Shown one piece after another: positions 11,117 to 21,014 of a stretch of 44,650 nt of DNA. The position numbers and the translations under genes were made by a program. How positions within the stretch are numbered: position 1 is the first letter of the stretch; every line of letters starts with the position of its first letter. The notes beneath the pieces were generated by a model. It saw nothing but the letters and a program-made list of their open reading frames with translations. It ran no database searches and was not told where the DNA came from. Source of the stretch: Gelatoporia subvermispora B (Eukaryota; Basidiomycota; Agaricomycetes; Polyporales; Gelatoporiaceae); the NCBI GenBank assembly GCA_000320605.2, contig KB445797.1, forward strand, positions 1,949,803 to 1,994,452, read 5' to 3'.

Positions 11117-11645
11117 GGGGACACATGGCGATGAGCGAACTAGCGGCTACAATGCCCCTAGCAAGCGGTAAAGCCCCCCGCCGCATCACACCCGGACCGG
11201 AGGCGCGGCAAGAGCACGGACATTCAAGCACGCAGACGCTAGGGATACATGGCGATGAGCGAACTAGCGGCCTCAGTGCCCCTAGCAAGCGGTAAAGCCC
11301 CCGACCGTCTCGTCTACATTGTTCCGGGGAAGCTCTCGCGGTGAATGGGCGCGGCCATACAAGTACGATGACGCTAGGGACACATGGCGATGAGCGATCC
11401 AGCGGCATTGCGCCCTCCTGGTAGCGGTAAAGCCCCCGACCGTCTCGTCTCCAATGGACCGATGTGCTCGAAAGCTCGCAACCGGCGACGGTGCTTGACA
11501 AACAAGTACGGTGACGCTAGGGATATATGGTGATGAGCGACCCAGCGGCGTAATGCCCTCCTGGTAGCGGTAAAGCCCCCGACCGTCCCATCTACATTGT
11601 CGCACGACTCGTCCGGCGGAGGAGGAAGATGAAGACCCAGCCTCA
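11117..11645 (+). repeat. Four-unit tandem array, left arm
   Basis: Four units of about 115-145 bp, starting near 11117, 11239, 11372 and 11517. Each opens with a core of the form CTAGGGAYACATGGCGATGA, then GCGAACTAGCGGC or GCGACCCAGCGGC. Next comes CCCCTAGCAAGCG or CCCTCCTGGTAGCG, followed in every unit by GGTAAAGCCCCC and usually GACCGTCTCGTCT. The part between cores differs from unit to unit. Unit lengths are not all multiples of three, and frames change between units, so the array is unlikely to encode one protein. Units pair one-to-one with those of the right arm (for example both third units share CCAATGGACCGATGTGCTCG), so the array existed before the duplication. Confidence 0.8.
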
Positions 11646-11670
11646 ATGCAAGAGACATCAGAATACCGAA

Positions 11671-12587
11671 GCCTCATGCGGCGTAGCCTAAGAGAATGTG
11701 GAGGGGACGTAGAAGTTCACGGCTATGAGAACAGCGTGGCGGAGATATATTAGTCCACAGGAAATAGGATGCAATCATACGAGAGAGGCATATACATGGC
11801 AACCGCGAAGTAACGATAGCTTGTCTTACACATTCGCAGAACCCATGGTAGAGATGTTCGCTTGCAGAGGTCGAGAGCGCGGCTGGGAATGTGTTGTCTT
11901 CGTTGCATCACGGCAGTGCGCTGATGCATCACCGCGATGCGTCAGAGCATCACACCATCCTGTCAGGCATTAAGCAGAATTATTGTACACAACACTGCTA
12001 AGGTCCCGCCGCACGTCTTGGCTTGTCTCCCTCGCGCAGCGTACATGCTTGCACTTTGTCACTACACATCTGAAACACCTAGCATTGTCGACTCACGCAC
12101 TTCACAGACACCTGCTTTCTCACCAACGTGCTCAAGCATTCAGTGACCGAGCTCCCTGAGTCCTGATACCACTCGCGCTTAGACCGTCCGTAAAACCAAC
12201 CCTGACAACAGATAGCGCACAAGTGGCAGACGAAAGAAACGTTATCGCAGTCTGGACAGTATCGCGAAACAAGTAGTAACTACTGTGCTGCCCAAGGTTC
12301 CCATCCTGCGGAAGTTGTTCAACTATACTGGGGAGTTTTACCCAACCTCTTGCCTCTGGATGTCAATCCAAATAAGTTTCGTGCTTCAGCATATCAAATC
12401 AGTAAAATCGATGCCAAGATGCACAGCTGACATCCATGTTGCTTTACTAATGCGAGTAATAGGTTTGCGATGTCGGCATTAAGCTCGACACTCGCAGTAC
12501 AAAGCAGAGAATTTGTGAAACTGGACTATTCTGAACGATTGTACAATCTCTATCGAAGTATTGCCTCGTATAAGAGGGCTCAATTGG
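11671..12587. other. No gene recognised
   Basis: About 0.9 kb between the left arm and the pseudokinase gene. Only short open frames without domains; presumably includes the 3' untranslated region of the kinase gene. Confidence 0.5.
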
Positions 12588-14431
12588 TTAGAATTGGAGC
12601 CTCACAAGTGCAACTCGTCTTTGAACCTCATCGATATGGGGCCTACTCATTGCATCTTGGTGCCAGCATTCCTGAATAAGGCCACGTATGGTCGCATAAA
12701 GCGAGCTGCTGGGCGGCTCTGGTGGCCGGTGAACTGGATACGGGCGCTCACCAGAGGCGACACGGAGTGCGACCGTGTCATCCCAAAGACCTGGGAAGGG
12801 CGGGTGGTCGTTGGTGATCTACATGCAGCACCCTGATTTTAACAGGCTCAACTTGCGGATGCAACAGACAAATACCTCGAACATTGACATCGCAAATGCA
12901 TACACGTCGCTCTCGCGAGATGGCAACGACCCCGCGAAATTATCTGCGGTGGGCAGTAGCTCTGGTGCAGCGTATCTGATAGAGGGGCAGAATCGCACAG
13001 ACGGCTCCACCAGTGGAGGGTTCATCAAAAGACGTGAGTTGCTGAAGTCGCTCAGACATGCTGCATGCTGCTTGTTCACCAGAATGTTTATCTGTCCAAT
13101 TGAAATGATTCAGCTAAGATGCAGATGAGCGTTACTTCGGAGACTGAACTGGCTCTGGATTTCCATGTGCAATGCCCACAGTGTCATGCAGGTAGCTCAA
13201 CGCCTTGGCCACATCTCCAATCTGTGGCCGTCAGTTAGTGATCGTCACAATAGCTTACACGAGATGGAATGATGCACCAGCTTTAGGCGGTCTGCGGTCG
13301 GATTCATCCCCAAGTATTCCATGATCGTCCCGTGTGGCATCCATTCTACGATCAAAGCGGGTCCGTATTTATCCATGTGATACGCCCCGAAACATCGCAC
13401 AATGTTGTCATGTTGCATAGCAGACCATATGATGATCTCGCGACATCTATTCTGTGGTCCACTATGATCAAAATTGGTATATAACTTGGTAGCGTTCAAC
13501 ACACCTCTTCATCTGCAGCCTCACCAGACCCGCGAAATTTCTCGAACGCCGCTGCATGGCTGTGCACTGAGATCATATGAGCGTGGACGAACCGCCCGTT
13601 GTGGAGACTGGGCAACCACTCCTCGTTGTATGACATGTTGACATCGTGCTGATCTAGGAACATCGAGGTCGGGAAAACGTGCAGTGCACAGCAGAGGTCC
13701 TGTAGCATATGAAGACAAAGGAGCAACGGGTTGCGAGAGCAGTCGGGCTCCGGAGCCTCCAGAAATGGGCGAAGCGGGTGCCGTGGTCGTGTTCTTCCGC
13801 TGTCGGCCCATTGCTGAAGTATGGATTCCCGGGAGATCTCTTCATCAGTACGCAAAATGAGGAGCTGGAATGCGCGCGTCAGTTGCGTCATTGATACCCG
13901 AAGAAAATTTGACCTTGGCAAGATGCTCGATCCATGACTTCATAGAGGCGTCTGGAGGGAGTGTCTCACAGCTTTCTGAGCTCATCCAACCAACTCCGGT
14001 GAAATCTCTGACCTGTGAAGTGTAGCGAATCAAAGATGAAGCATCAATAACAGATAGTCTAGGACTCACGTAGCTGCCGCATAAATGCTGCAGTGCAGTT
14101 GTCAGCATTCCATGGACCAGGGAGATATCGTCAAGAGATGTCGAGGAATTCGTCCTGGAGAACATTCCGCGAGTCAACTGCCAGGTACCTTGATCTTCAT
14201 CGGTCGTAAATCTGCTTTCGCGAGATTTATAGACGACTCCTGGTGCTATGAAACGTCAGATCCAATACGATAGTGCAGATTATAAGGACAGAAGAGAAGG
14301 GTTGGCCGAGAATTTATCGCTAGGTCGCAGATCTTTGGGGATGCAGAAAGTATACCACGAGACGAGTTCGGACAGCGGTCACTCAGCCGCTTACCTCTAC
14401 CGATGCTGAGCTTAAGAGGAGTTTGAAGCAT
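12588..14431 (-). CDS. TKL-type protein kinase homologue with lost catalytic motifs (pseudokinase)
   Basis: Eight exons (14431-14395, 14245-14070, 14012-13914, 13864-13505, 13451-13278, 13221-13150, 13091-12876, 12818-12588) join in phase to 454 residues. The C-terminal half is clearly kinase: REIIIWSAMQHDNIVRCFGA, LIVEWMPHGTIMEYL, KALSYLHDTVGIAHG, INILVNK, RYAAPELLP, SDVYAFAMSMFE, ITNDHPPFPG and a final CWHQDAMSRPHIDEV. Catalytic features are missing. The HRD/HGD-loop Asp is Asn (HGNPEP, N303), the loop Lys is Glu, DFG is DFS (321-323), and no VAIK lysine strand is present. Read through the splice site near 13452-13504, an unspliced frame gives VLNATKLYTNFD, a relic of that strand. The N-terminal 225 residues are unrecognised. 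One donor (GTTCAG) is unusual. It is either a pseudokinase that signals by binding or a pseudogene in early decay; every exon is still open. Confidence 0.75.
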
Positions 14432-15107
14432 GGGTGCTGCCAAAGAACACAACGGAATCAACGAAAATTTGACAGTCGCAGCCTAATACGAACCTGGCGC
14501 TACCATGCTGTCAGCTTTCTCCGCAGCTTCACCCTAGATATTCGCCTTGTCAACATCCCGCACGCGCTAAACGCGGTCAGATAACCGTGTCCGCCTGTTC
14601 GGTAACACCCACATTCCCACTTGCATTTCTCCAAAGGATGTTCACCATCCGGGCCTCGACACAGCACGGAGCCGCCGTGACGCGTCATATTCCTCAGCGA
14701 TTCGATATGCACACAAATACATACACTCGCCCCGTATCTCAAGTTTGAACGACTGGACCGCAATTCCCTGCACTGAGCATCACGCCACAACGCCTTCGTT
14801 AATGTCTTAGCTCCCTTGTTTGAGAGATCTATGACCTTTGAGTACGCTCCCTGTGGTTTAGTTAACGCGAACTCACGGTGAACTGACGCACACAGCTACT
14901 ACCTGGACCTTCCGGGAATTCGATAGGGGCGCGCCGCACGGGACCAATCCTCAATTAGACGACTTGCAGGCACACACAGGGCGTGTTTATGTGCCCTATA
15001 ATGCTCGGCGCGTCCGCATCACTGCGCACTGCATTGTTCATAACCTAGAGTGCCCCAGGATTCTGACCTCTTCTACCTCGCATCCTATATCAGACAGAAA
15101 TCGGCAA
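14432..15107. other. No gene recognised
   Basis: Holds a minus-strand open frame (14500-14790) with a Cys/Gly-rich stretch (ECGCYRTGGHGYLTAF) but no start, intron or family that I recognise. Otherwise probably the upstream regions of the kinase gene and the next DUF3072-like copy. Confidence 0.4.
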
Positions 15108-15635
15108 ATGACAATAGCGAGCACTGAAACTCCTGGATCCGGAGGTATGGTCTTGCTGACCCGGAACTAATGCGCAAACGCCAAAACCATGACGCTCTTG
15201 CGGAAGGGCACATTAGACCGACTTTCGCAGGCACACGGCGTTTATCTCCCCTTCCTCGATCCGTTCTCAGATCGATACATACGCTTCTCGAGCGTGGCAG
15301 ACGCAGTGCGGCTCATCGCGACGCTTGAGGCGGCGCGTGTGCGGAACAAACAACTATCAGCGCGCTGCGGGAGGTACCTCACGAGGATGTGGTGAGTGCT
15401 CGTTTGCTCATTCGCGCACAGCTGGCCCTAGGTTCTGATGCGTCTTGGTTCAATGTATTTCTGCTCATCTGGTGGTGACGAGCAGACGGCCGGGACGGGC
15501 TGGTGTACGGAGATCGAGACGCTGAGCGAGGCGATGATGAGCAGTCTGAGGCGGGCAGCGGGGAGGAAGGGGATGCTTGACTCGTGTCAAGGACACTTGA
15601 CGAATGCGGATGCAACAGTGCTCCTCGTGCGCTAG
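15108..15635 (+). pseudogene. DUF3072-like small protein, copy B, frameshifted
   Basis: A short first exon, MTIASTETPGSG, ends at a donor (15145) and the main module opens at 15189 with MTLLRKGTLDRLSQAHGVYL. PFLDPFSDRYIRF and ADAVRLIATLEA follow, closely matching copy D (PFLDPGSPRYQRF, ADARLLIDMLK). Just after LEA this copy is 4 nt shorter than D. The frame shifts, and in the new frame TTISALREVPHEDVV aligns with AFIDTLPEVQPEDIV, followed by a donor. The second module then appears as LSEAMMSSLRRAAGRKGM and LTNADATVLLV (compare PSDAMLHQLRAVAARI, LTKADVAAMLRAL). The 4-nt deletion makes this a probable pseudogene that decayed from an intact D-like gene. Confidence 0.65.
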
Positions 15636-15995
15636 ACGACATATAGCAAGTGGTACGCAGTTTGACTCGGATTCTCAGATGCAACTTGTCGGTGCGCTTA
15701 CCCACTTCTCAAATAATTACGCAATCTTTGGCTCAAGCCTGGGTCCTTGTGAGGTCCATGTATCAATGCGCGGACGGCGAAAGGTCTCGGCCCTGTCGAT
15801 CTGACCTGGACACATCCCATGGCTAGGGCTGGCAATAGAGGCTCAGACTCAGATATGCGGTCATAGATGTCATCATGATAACAATACGTCCGGACAGCAT
15901 ATATAGCGGATCGTAGAATGTTCCCCTTCGTCTCGAATGACCTCGCTGATTCTACCAAATAGTGATTCATATGGTAAGTACCTTTTCGATGCGAT
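15636..15995. other. Intergenic, no gene recognised
   Basis: Between copies B and C. A minus open frame at 15698-15970 lacks recognisable features. Confidence 0.5.
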
Positions 15996-16610
15996 ATGCA
16001 CTCTTATTGGACTGTAACACCACACTCATCGTACTGTACCAATGAGCTGCAGCAGTCCAATTCAGCGACAGGGGCACCGACGGAGGAGATACTGCCGCCA
16101 TCGCAGTGGCCGCTGTCCGAGTCCCGTACGTCCATTCGCTCCGTTCCCTTTTGCGGCAAGCTGATTTTACATGCACTGTATCGCAGTATAGAGAGAACAA
16201 TGCCCCCGCATGTGGGTATACTCAAGCGGCTTGCAGATGACTACGGGTTAAATCCGCCCCTCCTTGACCCACTCTCGCCGTGGTACGGGCGGTACCCGAG
16301 CATAACAGACGCCGCAATGCTCATCGACATGTTCAAGGTCGGGCAGATCCCGACGCAGCAGTGAATCGATTCGCTGCCCGAGGCTTAGCAGGAGGCCATC
16401 ATGTGCGCGCTCTTCTTTGAAAAGAGGTGAATGTGCTGACTCAGTTAAGGTCCTGGGTCCAAATGGCGCCGTATGAATGGCAGGACGTGAACGAACATGT
16501 TGAATCAGCTGAAGATGGGATCGGAGAGGCGAGGTATCGTGATGCCGGATACGATGGATCTCACCAAGACAGATATAGCGATGCACCTCAGCCCGTTGAA
16601 TCACTTGTAG
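15996..16610 (+). pseudogene. DUF3072-like small protein, copy C, with stop codons
   Basis: Exon 1 carries TGAPTEEILPPSQWPLSES, matching copy D (APTEELSPPEQWANEH). A donor at 16126 and acceptor at 16191 fall at the same phase as in D. The module MPPHVGILKRLADDYGLNPP and LLDPLSPWYGRYPSITDAAM then matches D. After GQIPTQQ a TGA replaces a sense codon, and IDSLPEA is followed by a TAG where D has a Gln codon (IDTLPEVQPEDI). In the second module APYEWQD is intact, then the frame slips to MLNQLKMGSERR and MDLTKTDIAMHL, which match D's MLHQLRAVAARI and GLTKADVAAML. Two nonsense codons and one indel make this a dead copy. Confidence 0.75.
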
Positions 16611-16919
16611 CTCTTATCTTCTCGAGTTATGGGCCCAAATTCTGTACATGTACCTGGCTTTGGGTGTGAAGCGGAACACGATGGAAACGCGCTGATTTCC
16701 TGAGCTTCAAGATTGCGAGTGCCATCGCGAGAGCTCAGGAGTAGGCACGAGAATGGAGGCATGTACCATAGCCTCGTAAGCAAGAAGCTTTGCAATAGAG
16801 TTTCAACATATGAAACTTTATGACACGCGAGAGTAGTATCCGACATGGCTTGCATCGAGTCGGCGATCCATTGGAGATTCGTCGACTGCGAAGAAGACAA
16901 CATCATAGCAACCGATTTA
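16611..16919. other. Intergenic, no gene recognised
   Basis: Between pseudogene C and the foldback element; I see no coding or structured sequence. Confidence 0.5.
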
Positions 16920-17164
16920 CATCTGGAAAAACCTCATTTTCTAGAAGCAGCTAATGGCTACTAATCTTTGAAAAAGTACTAATCTAGTACTAGCTGACAA
17001 CTAATCTACCACTAATCTACAACTAATCTAGCTAGATTAGTACTAGACTAGCACTAAATTAGTTCTAAGATAGCTAAATTAGTAGTAGATTAGTGATTAG
17101 CTAGTACTAGACTAGTACTTTTTCAACAATTAGTTGCCTCTAGAAAATGAGGTTCTTCCAGATG
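16920..17164. mobile_element. Foldback MITE-like element, 245 bp
   Basis: The left end CATCTGGAAAAACCTCATTT and the reverse complement of the right end (CATCTGGAAGAACCTCATTT) match with one difference. The match extends through TTCTAGA and GAAAAAGTACTA to nearly the middle, making almost the whole element one long hairpin. The interior is AT-rich with many TACTAATCTAG-type motifs. No coding capacity. A clear target-site duplication was not seen next to these ends. It lies between copies C and D of the DUF3072-like family. Confidence 0.8.
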
Positions 17165-17307
17165 CTAAGCAGCGACATAAAGACGACATCAACGAGGGAA
17201 CACTTCGCATGGGAATTGATGTCATACTACTCGAAATGTGAATGTTTTCTCCACATGTCCGTGATGGCAAACAATTACAGGAATCCGGGTCGTATTACAT
17301 ATTAGAC

Positions 17308-18054
17308 CTACATATGCCCTAGGGCACGAAGCATCGCAGCAACATCCGCCTTCGTCAAGCCATCAGTCTTCGGTACCGCTACATTTATTCGCGCCGCAAC
17401 TGCCCTCAACTGGTGCAGCATCGCATCTGAGGGTGGGTCGTCCGCGGTCTGCCACTCATACGGGGCAGTCTGTGATTGGTCAAGGCAGGGCCGCGCCCGG
17501 TTTGAGCACGCAGCGGCGGCGATGGTGGATACATGGACGCACGATGTCCTCCGGCTGCACCTCTGGCAGCGTATCGATGAATGCCTGAGCAGGCGTCTGG
17601 CCGCTCTTGAGCATGTCGATGAGAAGGCGGGCGTCCGCACGGCTCGGGAATCGCTGGTAGCGCGGGGAGCCTGGGTCAAGAAAGGGCAGGTGCACGCTGT
17701 GCTCGCGCGCAAGATGGGCGAGTACGCGTTCTTGACTGGGGCTCATACGTTCTAGACAACGAGTTGGATGATGATGCGGTGTGGACAGAACAGGAACGTA
17801 CGGTGTTCGTTCGCCCATTGCTCAGGGGGCGAGAGCTCCTCAGTCGGAGCTGCCACTGTAGTGGTTGTGCTCACAGACTGGTCCCAGCGGTCAAGCTTTG
17901 TCTTTAATTTCCGATAGGTATACTTGCCAATGGCATGCTCGTATTGAGCCAGGGAGCATAGAACTCGTCGAGTGAAAGTCGTCGAAGGTAGTTGAATACA
18001 GGAACAGAAGCAAAGAAACGAGGGCATAGCTCGAACATATAAGTTATCCGTCAT
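17308..18054 (-). CDS. DUF3072-like two-module small protein, intact copy D
   Basis: Three exons (18054-17802, 17751-17543, 17469-17308) join in phase to 207 residues; introns are 50 and 73 nt. The two introns of the core fall at the same places and phases as in copy A. Motifs: APTEELSPPEQWANEH, then MSPSQERVLAHLAREHSVHL and PFLDPGSPRYQRFPSRADAR, IDTLPEVQPEDI, then APYEWQTADDPPSDAMLHQL and LTKADVAAMLRALGHM at the end. The second LTKAD motif is the best match to DUF3072. The start is uncertain: the N-terminal 50 residues (MTDNLYVRAMPSFLCF..) look poorly conserved and an intron or later start is possible. It is the only intact copy inside the inverted-repeat island. No signal peptide is convincing. 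Function unknown. Confidence 0.7.
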
Positions 18055-18834
18055 TCCTAGTCCTATGACCAGCCAATTTGGTCCCGGCCTCTTCTGGGCT
18101 CGCGCTCGCCACTTAGGCTCCGTGCCGTTGGTGAGAAGTGGAGTCTAAGGTCTTGCTGAATCACGTGACACCGTCCATGTGCCAACACGGGTAGAGATGG
18201 ATTGTTGGACACGAACGCGTCTGGGTATGCATTCAACGAGATGCTAGGGGCACTGGGCAAAGAACGTATTGTAATACGTCGCTAGGATCGAGGTAGATGT
18301 CTGCAGACGAATTGCCAGTGGTTCATTCGGGCCGAGCAGCCGAGGAGATCAACGGTCACGTGACAAGTGATTTTGGTCTGAGACGCACAACCACGTCGAT
18401 AAACTCGAGGAGACACTGCAGACACTACGAGTATGTACGGGTTGTGCCGTAAGCCCTGCTTGAGATTCATCTGTGCGTTATTGACAAACGATGCTGCAGC
18501 CAGTTCTCTAATGCCCTCGTTGCGTCCTGGCTTCGCGCGGCGTTCTCAGTGGTGACTACAGCTCGCTGATGTGCACGCAGAGGTAACACCACTATTTCCG
18601 ACCGGCGACCTATCATACTCTGAAATGCCCTGTTTATCGGCGATCCTTAGCGAACGACATCGAAATAAAGGACTCTGTGTCAAGCCGTTGCATGCCTGCA
18701 TAGGACATGAAGTATAAGCATTCTGCGCTTGACGCGCAGATCTCTCGTCATCCCACTGAATGATATCCGCCACACGCTACCGGTCTGTCCTGTGTCCCTT
18801 GTGCATTGTCTTCGCCACTTCTGTGTATAGCTTT
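18055..18834. other. No gene recognised
   Basis: Upstream of copy D and inside the right arm boundary. Short open frames (18063-18260, 18546-18773, both minus) show no domain. Confidence 0.5.
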
Positions 18835-18889
18835 CGTGTTTTTGTACCCTGTTGCATCTCGCCCATGGTCTTCACCTTCCACCTCCACC

Positions 18890-19405
18890 GGACGAGTCGT
18901 GCGACAATGTAGACGGGACGGTCGGGGGCTTTACCGCTACCAGGAGGGCATCACGCCGCTGGGTCGCTCATCGCCATGTATCCCTAGCGTCACCGTACTT
19001 GTATGTCAAGCACCGTCGCCGGTTGCGAGCTTTCGAGCACATCGGTCCATTGGAGACGAGACGGTCGGGGGCTTTACCGCTACCAGGAGGGCATTACGCC
19101 GCTGGGTCGCTCATCGCCATGTTTCCCTAGCGTCAAGTGCTTGTATGGCCATGCCCATTCACCGCGCGAGCTTCCCCGGAACAATGTAGACGAGACGGTC
19201 GGGGGCTTTACCGCTTGCTAGGGGCATTGAGGCCGCTAGTTCGCTCATCGCCATGTATCCCTAGCGTCTGCGTGCTTGGATGTCCGTGCTCTGGCCGCGC
19301 CTCACGGTTCGGGTATGATGCAGCGTGGGGGGCTTTACCGCTTGCTAGGAGCATTATAGCCGCTAGTTCGCTCATCGCCATGTGTCCCCGGGGCAGGGCA
19401 CACCC
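18890..19405 (-). repeat. Four-unit tandem array, right arm
   Basis: Same four units as the left array, in the same order on the minus strand, each with ACATGGCGATGAGCGA and GCGGTAAAGCCCCC. Unit-for-unit identity between arms is visibly higher than between units of one array. Small indels differ between the arms (for example AAGTACGATGACG on the left against AAGCACTTGACG on the right), so no long reading frame is conserved. Confidence 0.8.
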
Positions 19406-20159
19406 TTCCCTCTCGCGTACGGAGGTCCTTCTATGCTTCTCCTCTCGGTATGTTCTCATTCGTGTATATTTTGGTAATGTATAGTCGGAGCTGAACAGAA
19501 ACACCGGATTATTGGACGACATTCGCCGCTGTGGGCCTGTAGCGGGTGCCGTTCGGCCCTCCGTATCGACGATACTGGCGCTCCGTCGTTGAGCAGAGGC
19601 GGTAGCACCAAAGGGCGATGCCGCCGACGTCTGAAGCATACGTGAAGATCAATGTCAACCCGCATCAAGGTGATGTGGCGGGGACAGCGAAAGGACTTGA
19701 ATCGAAACTTACAAGTCAGCCACCGGTGCTCAGTGCTTGTGGCGTCGCAGAATACAAGGGTTAGGTAACACGTTGGCAGTACACACGGCGCCCTGGGACG
19801 GCTATACGGTCGGACATGTACTGGAGAATGAGATCGGCGGCTGGCGTGGCCGCCGAGGGCAATAATGGTTGTTGGTGTGGCGCTCGTGACTGCCTGTGAG
19901 GCCGGACGATGGTCAGCGTCAATTGATGCCAGTGCACGGTGGCGGAAATATATGGTGAGATGGGCTCACATTATTGTCACTGACGACGTCGACGGGGTGT
20001 GGCGTTCATGGAACCCGCGACGAAGGAAGGTAGGTGCGTGGCTGAGGTATGCAGGGTTCGGGGGCAAAGACGACCATTGTCGTCGTCGACGAGCGGACGA
20101 GTTGACACGGGAGCGAGAGAGAGGAGATGGTGGTGGTTTGGGGGAAGGAGAGACGAAGG

Positions 20160-20350
20160 GGGCGGAGGGGATTTTATACTCGAACCACAGGTGGCCGATC
20201 ATGCGGCTGACGCTGTGGACACTGGATACAAGCGCCCACCACACCCGAATCTCCGCGCGTGGTTCCGCGGGTCTCCCGTGTTCTGCGGCTGATTCTTTTG
20301 TTTCTGTCCACTGGGAGCATTGTGATAAGCTGGAATCACGAGGCTGATGG
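20160..20350 (-). promoter_or_regulatory. Conserved promoter-like block with TATA box, right arm
   Basis: On the minus strand TTCGAGTATAAAATCCCCTC places a TATA box at 20178-20172. GTGTCCACAGCGTCAGCCGC lies upstream and CCAGCTTATCACAATGCTCC further upstream, as in the left arm. It is followed by a pyrimidine-rich leader (CACCATCTCCTCTCTCTCGC). The first downstream ATG (20077) gives only a 23-codon frame, unlike the left copy. Confidence 0.5.
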
Positions 20351-20420
20351 CCATGCGGATCCTATAGGCGACCTCCGCTCGTCGGCCGTTCGTCCAATTC
20401 CTGGCTGTTGCTACAGTCTC

Positions 20421-21014
20421 CCTGTTAGCCTCCGAGACCTTGCTCATGTGCCTCTCGCTCAGAGTTGAATCGTACTTGCTTCAAGAGCGCTCCCTATAGA
20501 AGACGGTTTTAAGGACTCAGTGGAGTTGTCCACCCATGGCATGCGACTCAAACAACGCCACAGCAAGTGAACGCCCGTACAGTAGCCTGACTTCTTGATT
20601 CTTCCTGATGTCAGCGTTCGTGTTCCTGCAGCATTCCGTGCAGGGCGTATCGGTGTTCTACGATGATCAGAGATTGGGCGAAAGAGACTGCGCACCCAAG
20701 CAGCGAGATCCAACCGCGTCTTGCGCGCCAAAGTGGGAACGCATCTGTCACGTGCCTAGCATTTTCTTCTCGTTCTTGCTCGTGAGGATAAGTCTCGCTA
20801 GGATTAGTGTCCGTTCATGCCGGCGAGGTGAGCGTGCAGTACCAACTTGGTGCAGCTTTGTTCTTGGAACTCGAGCGGTGCTCCATGTCTGTCACCTGCT
20901 GTCTGTATGTGAAAATTGCCCTTCGGCTACACTGCTGGAACGATAAACATGTATACGAAACGTTACACATCGTCTTTACAATAGGTATATAGTGATTAAT
21001 CAAGTAATTGCTGA
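20421..21014. other. Intergenic, no gene recognised
   Basis: Between the right arm and the 3' end of the ETF-QO gene. Overlapping open frames at 20608-20992 have no recognisable content. Confidence 0.5.

Larger units (their letters stand above)
10130..11670 (+). repeat. Left arm of the large inverted duplication
   Basis: This segment matches, in reverse complement and in the same internal order, 18835-20420. Both arms carry a TATA-containing block (strong match 10190-10400 against 20160-20350, for example CCAGCTTATCRCAATGCTCC), then patchily similar sequence. A shared GGACCTCCGTACGCGAGAGG follows, then a four-unit repeat array and a closing CGCACGACTCGTCCGG motif. Similarity is highest in the TATA block and the arrays. 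The segment between them (about 10420-11050) has diverged. The arms are separated by about 7.2 kb. Confidence 0.75.
18835..20420 (-). repeat. Right arm of the large inverted duplication
   Basis: Reverse-complement counterpart of 10130-11670. Read on the minus strand it has, in order, the TATA block (20350-20160), a diverged stretch, GGACCTCCGTACGCGAGAGG (about 19425), the four-unit array and the closing CGCACGACTCGTCCGG motif near 18890. The inner boundary fades around 18835 and the outer boundary around 20420. The opposite orientation suggests an inverted segmental duplication or a foldback-type element rather than an ordinary tandem copy. Confidence 0.75.

Noticed and set aside
10819..11295. 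Plus-strand frame through the left arm (and its partner 19208-19639 minus)
   Set aside because: The two arms share the tail (GHMAMSELAA..ASGKAP) because the DNA is duplicated. Indels between the arms and between units disrupt the frame, so a conserved protein is not supported.
11117..11645. C/D snoRNA or hammerhead ribozyme in the repeat units
   Set aside because: One unit has GTGATGA resembling box C, but no box D or flanking stem is kept. No CTGATGA..GAAA core is present, and the stem CGCTAG/CTAGCG is not covaried in the other units.
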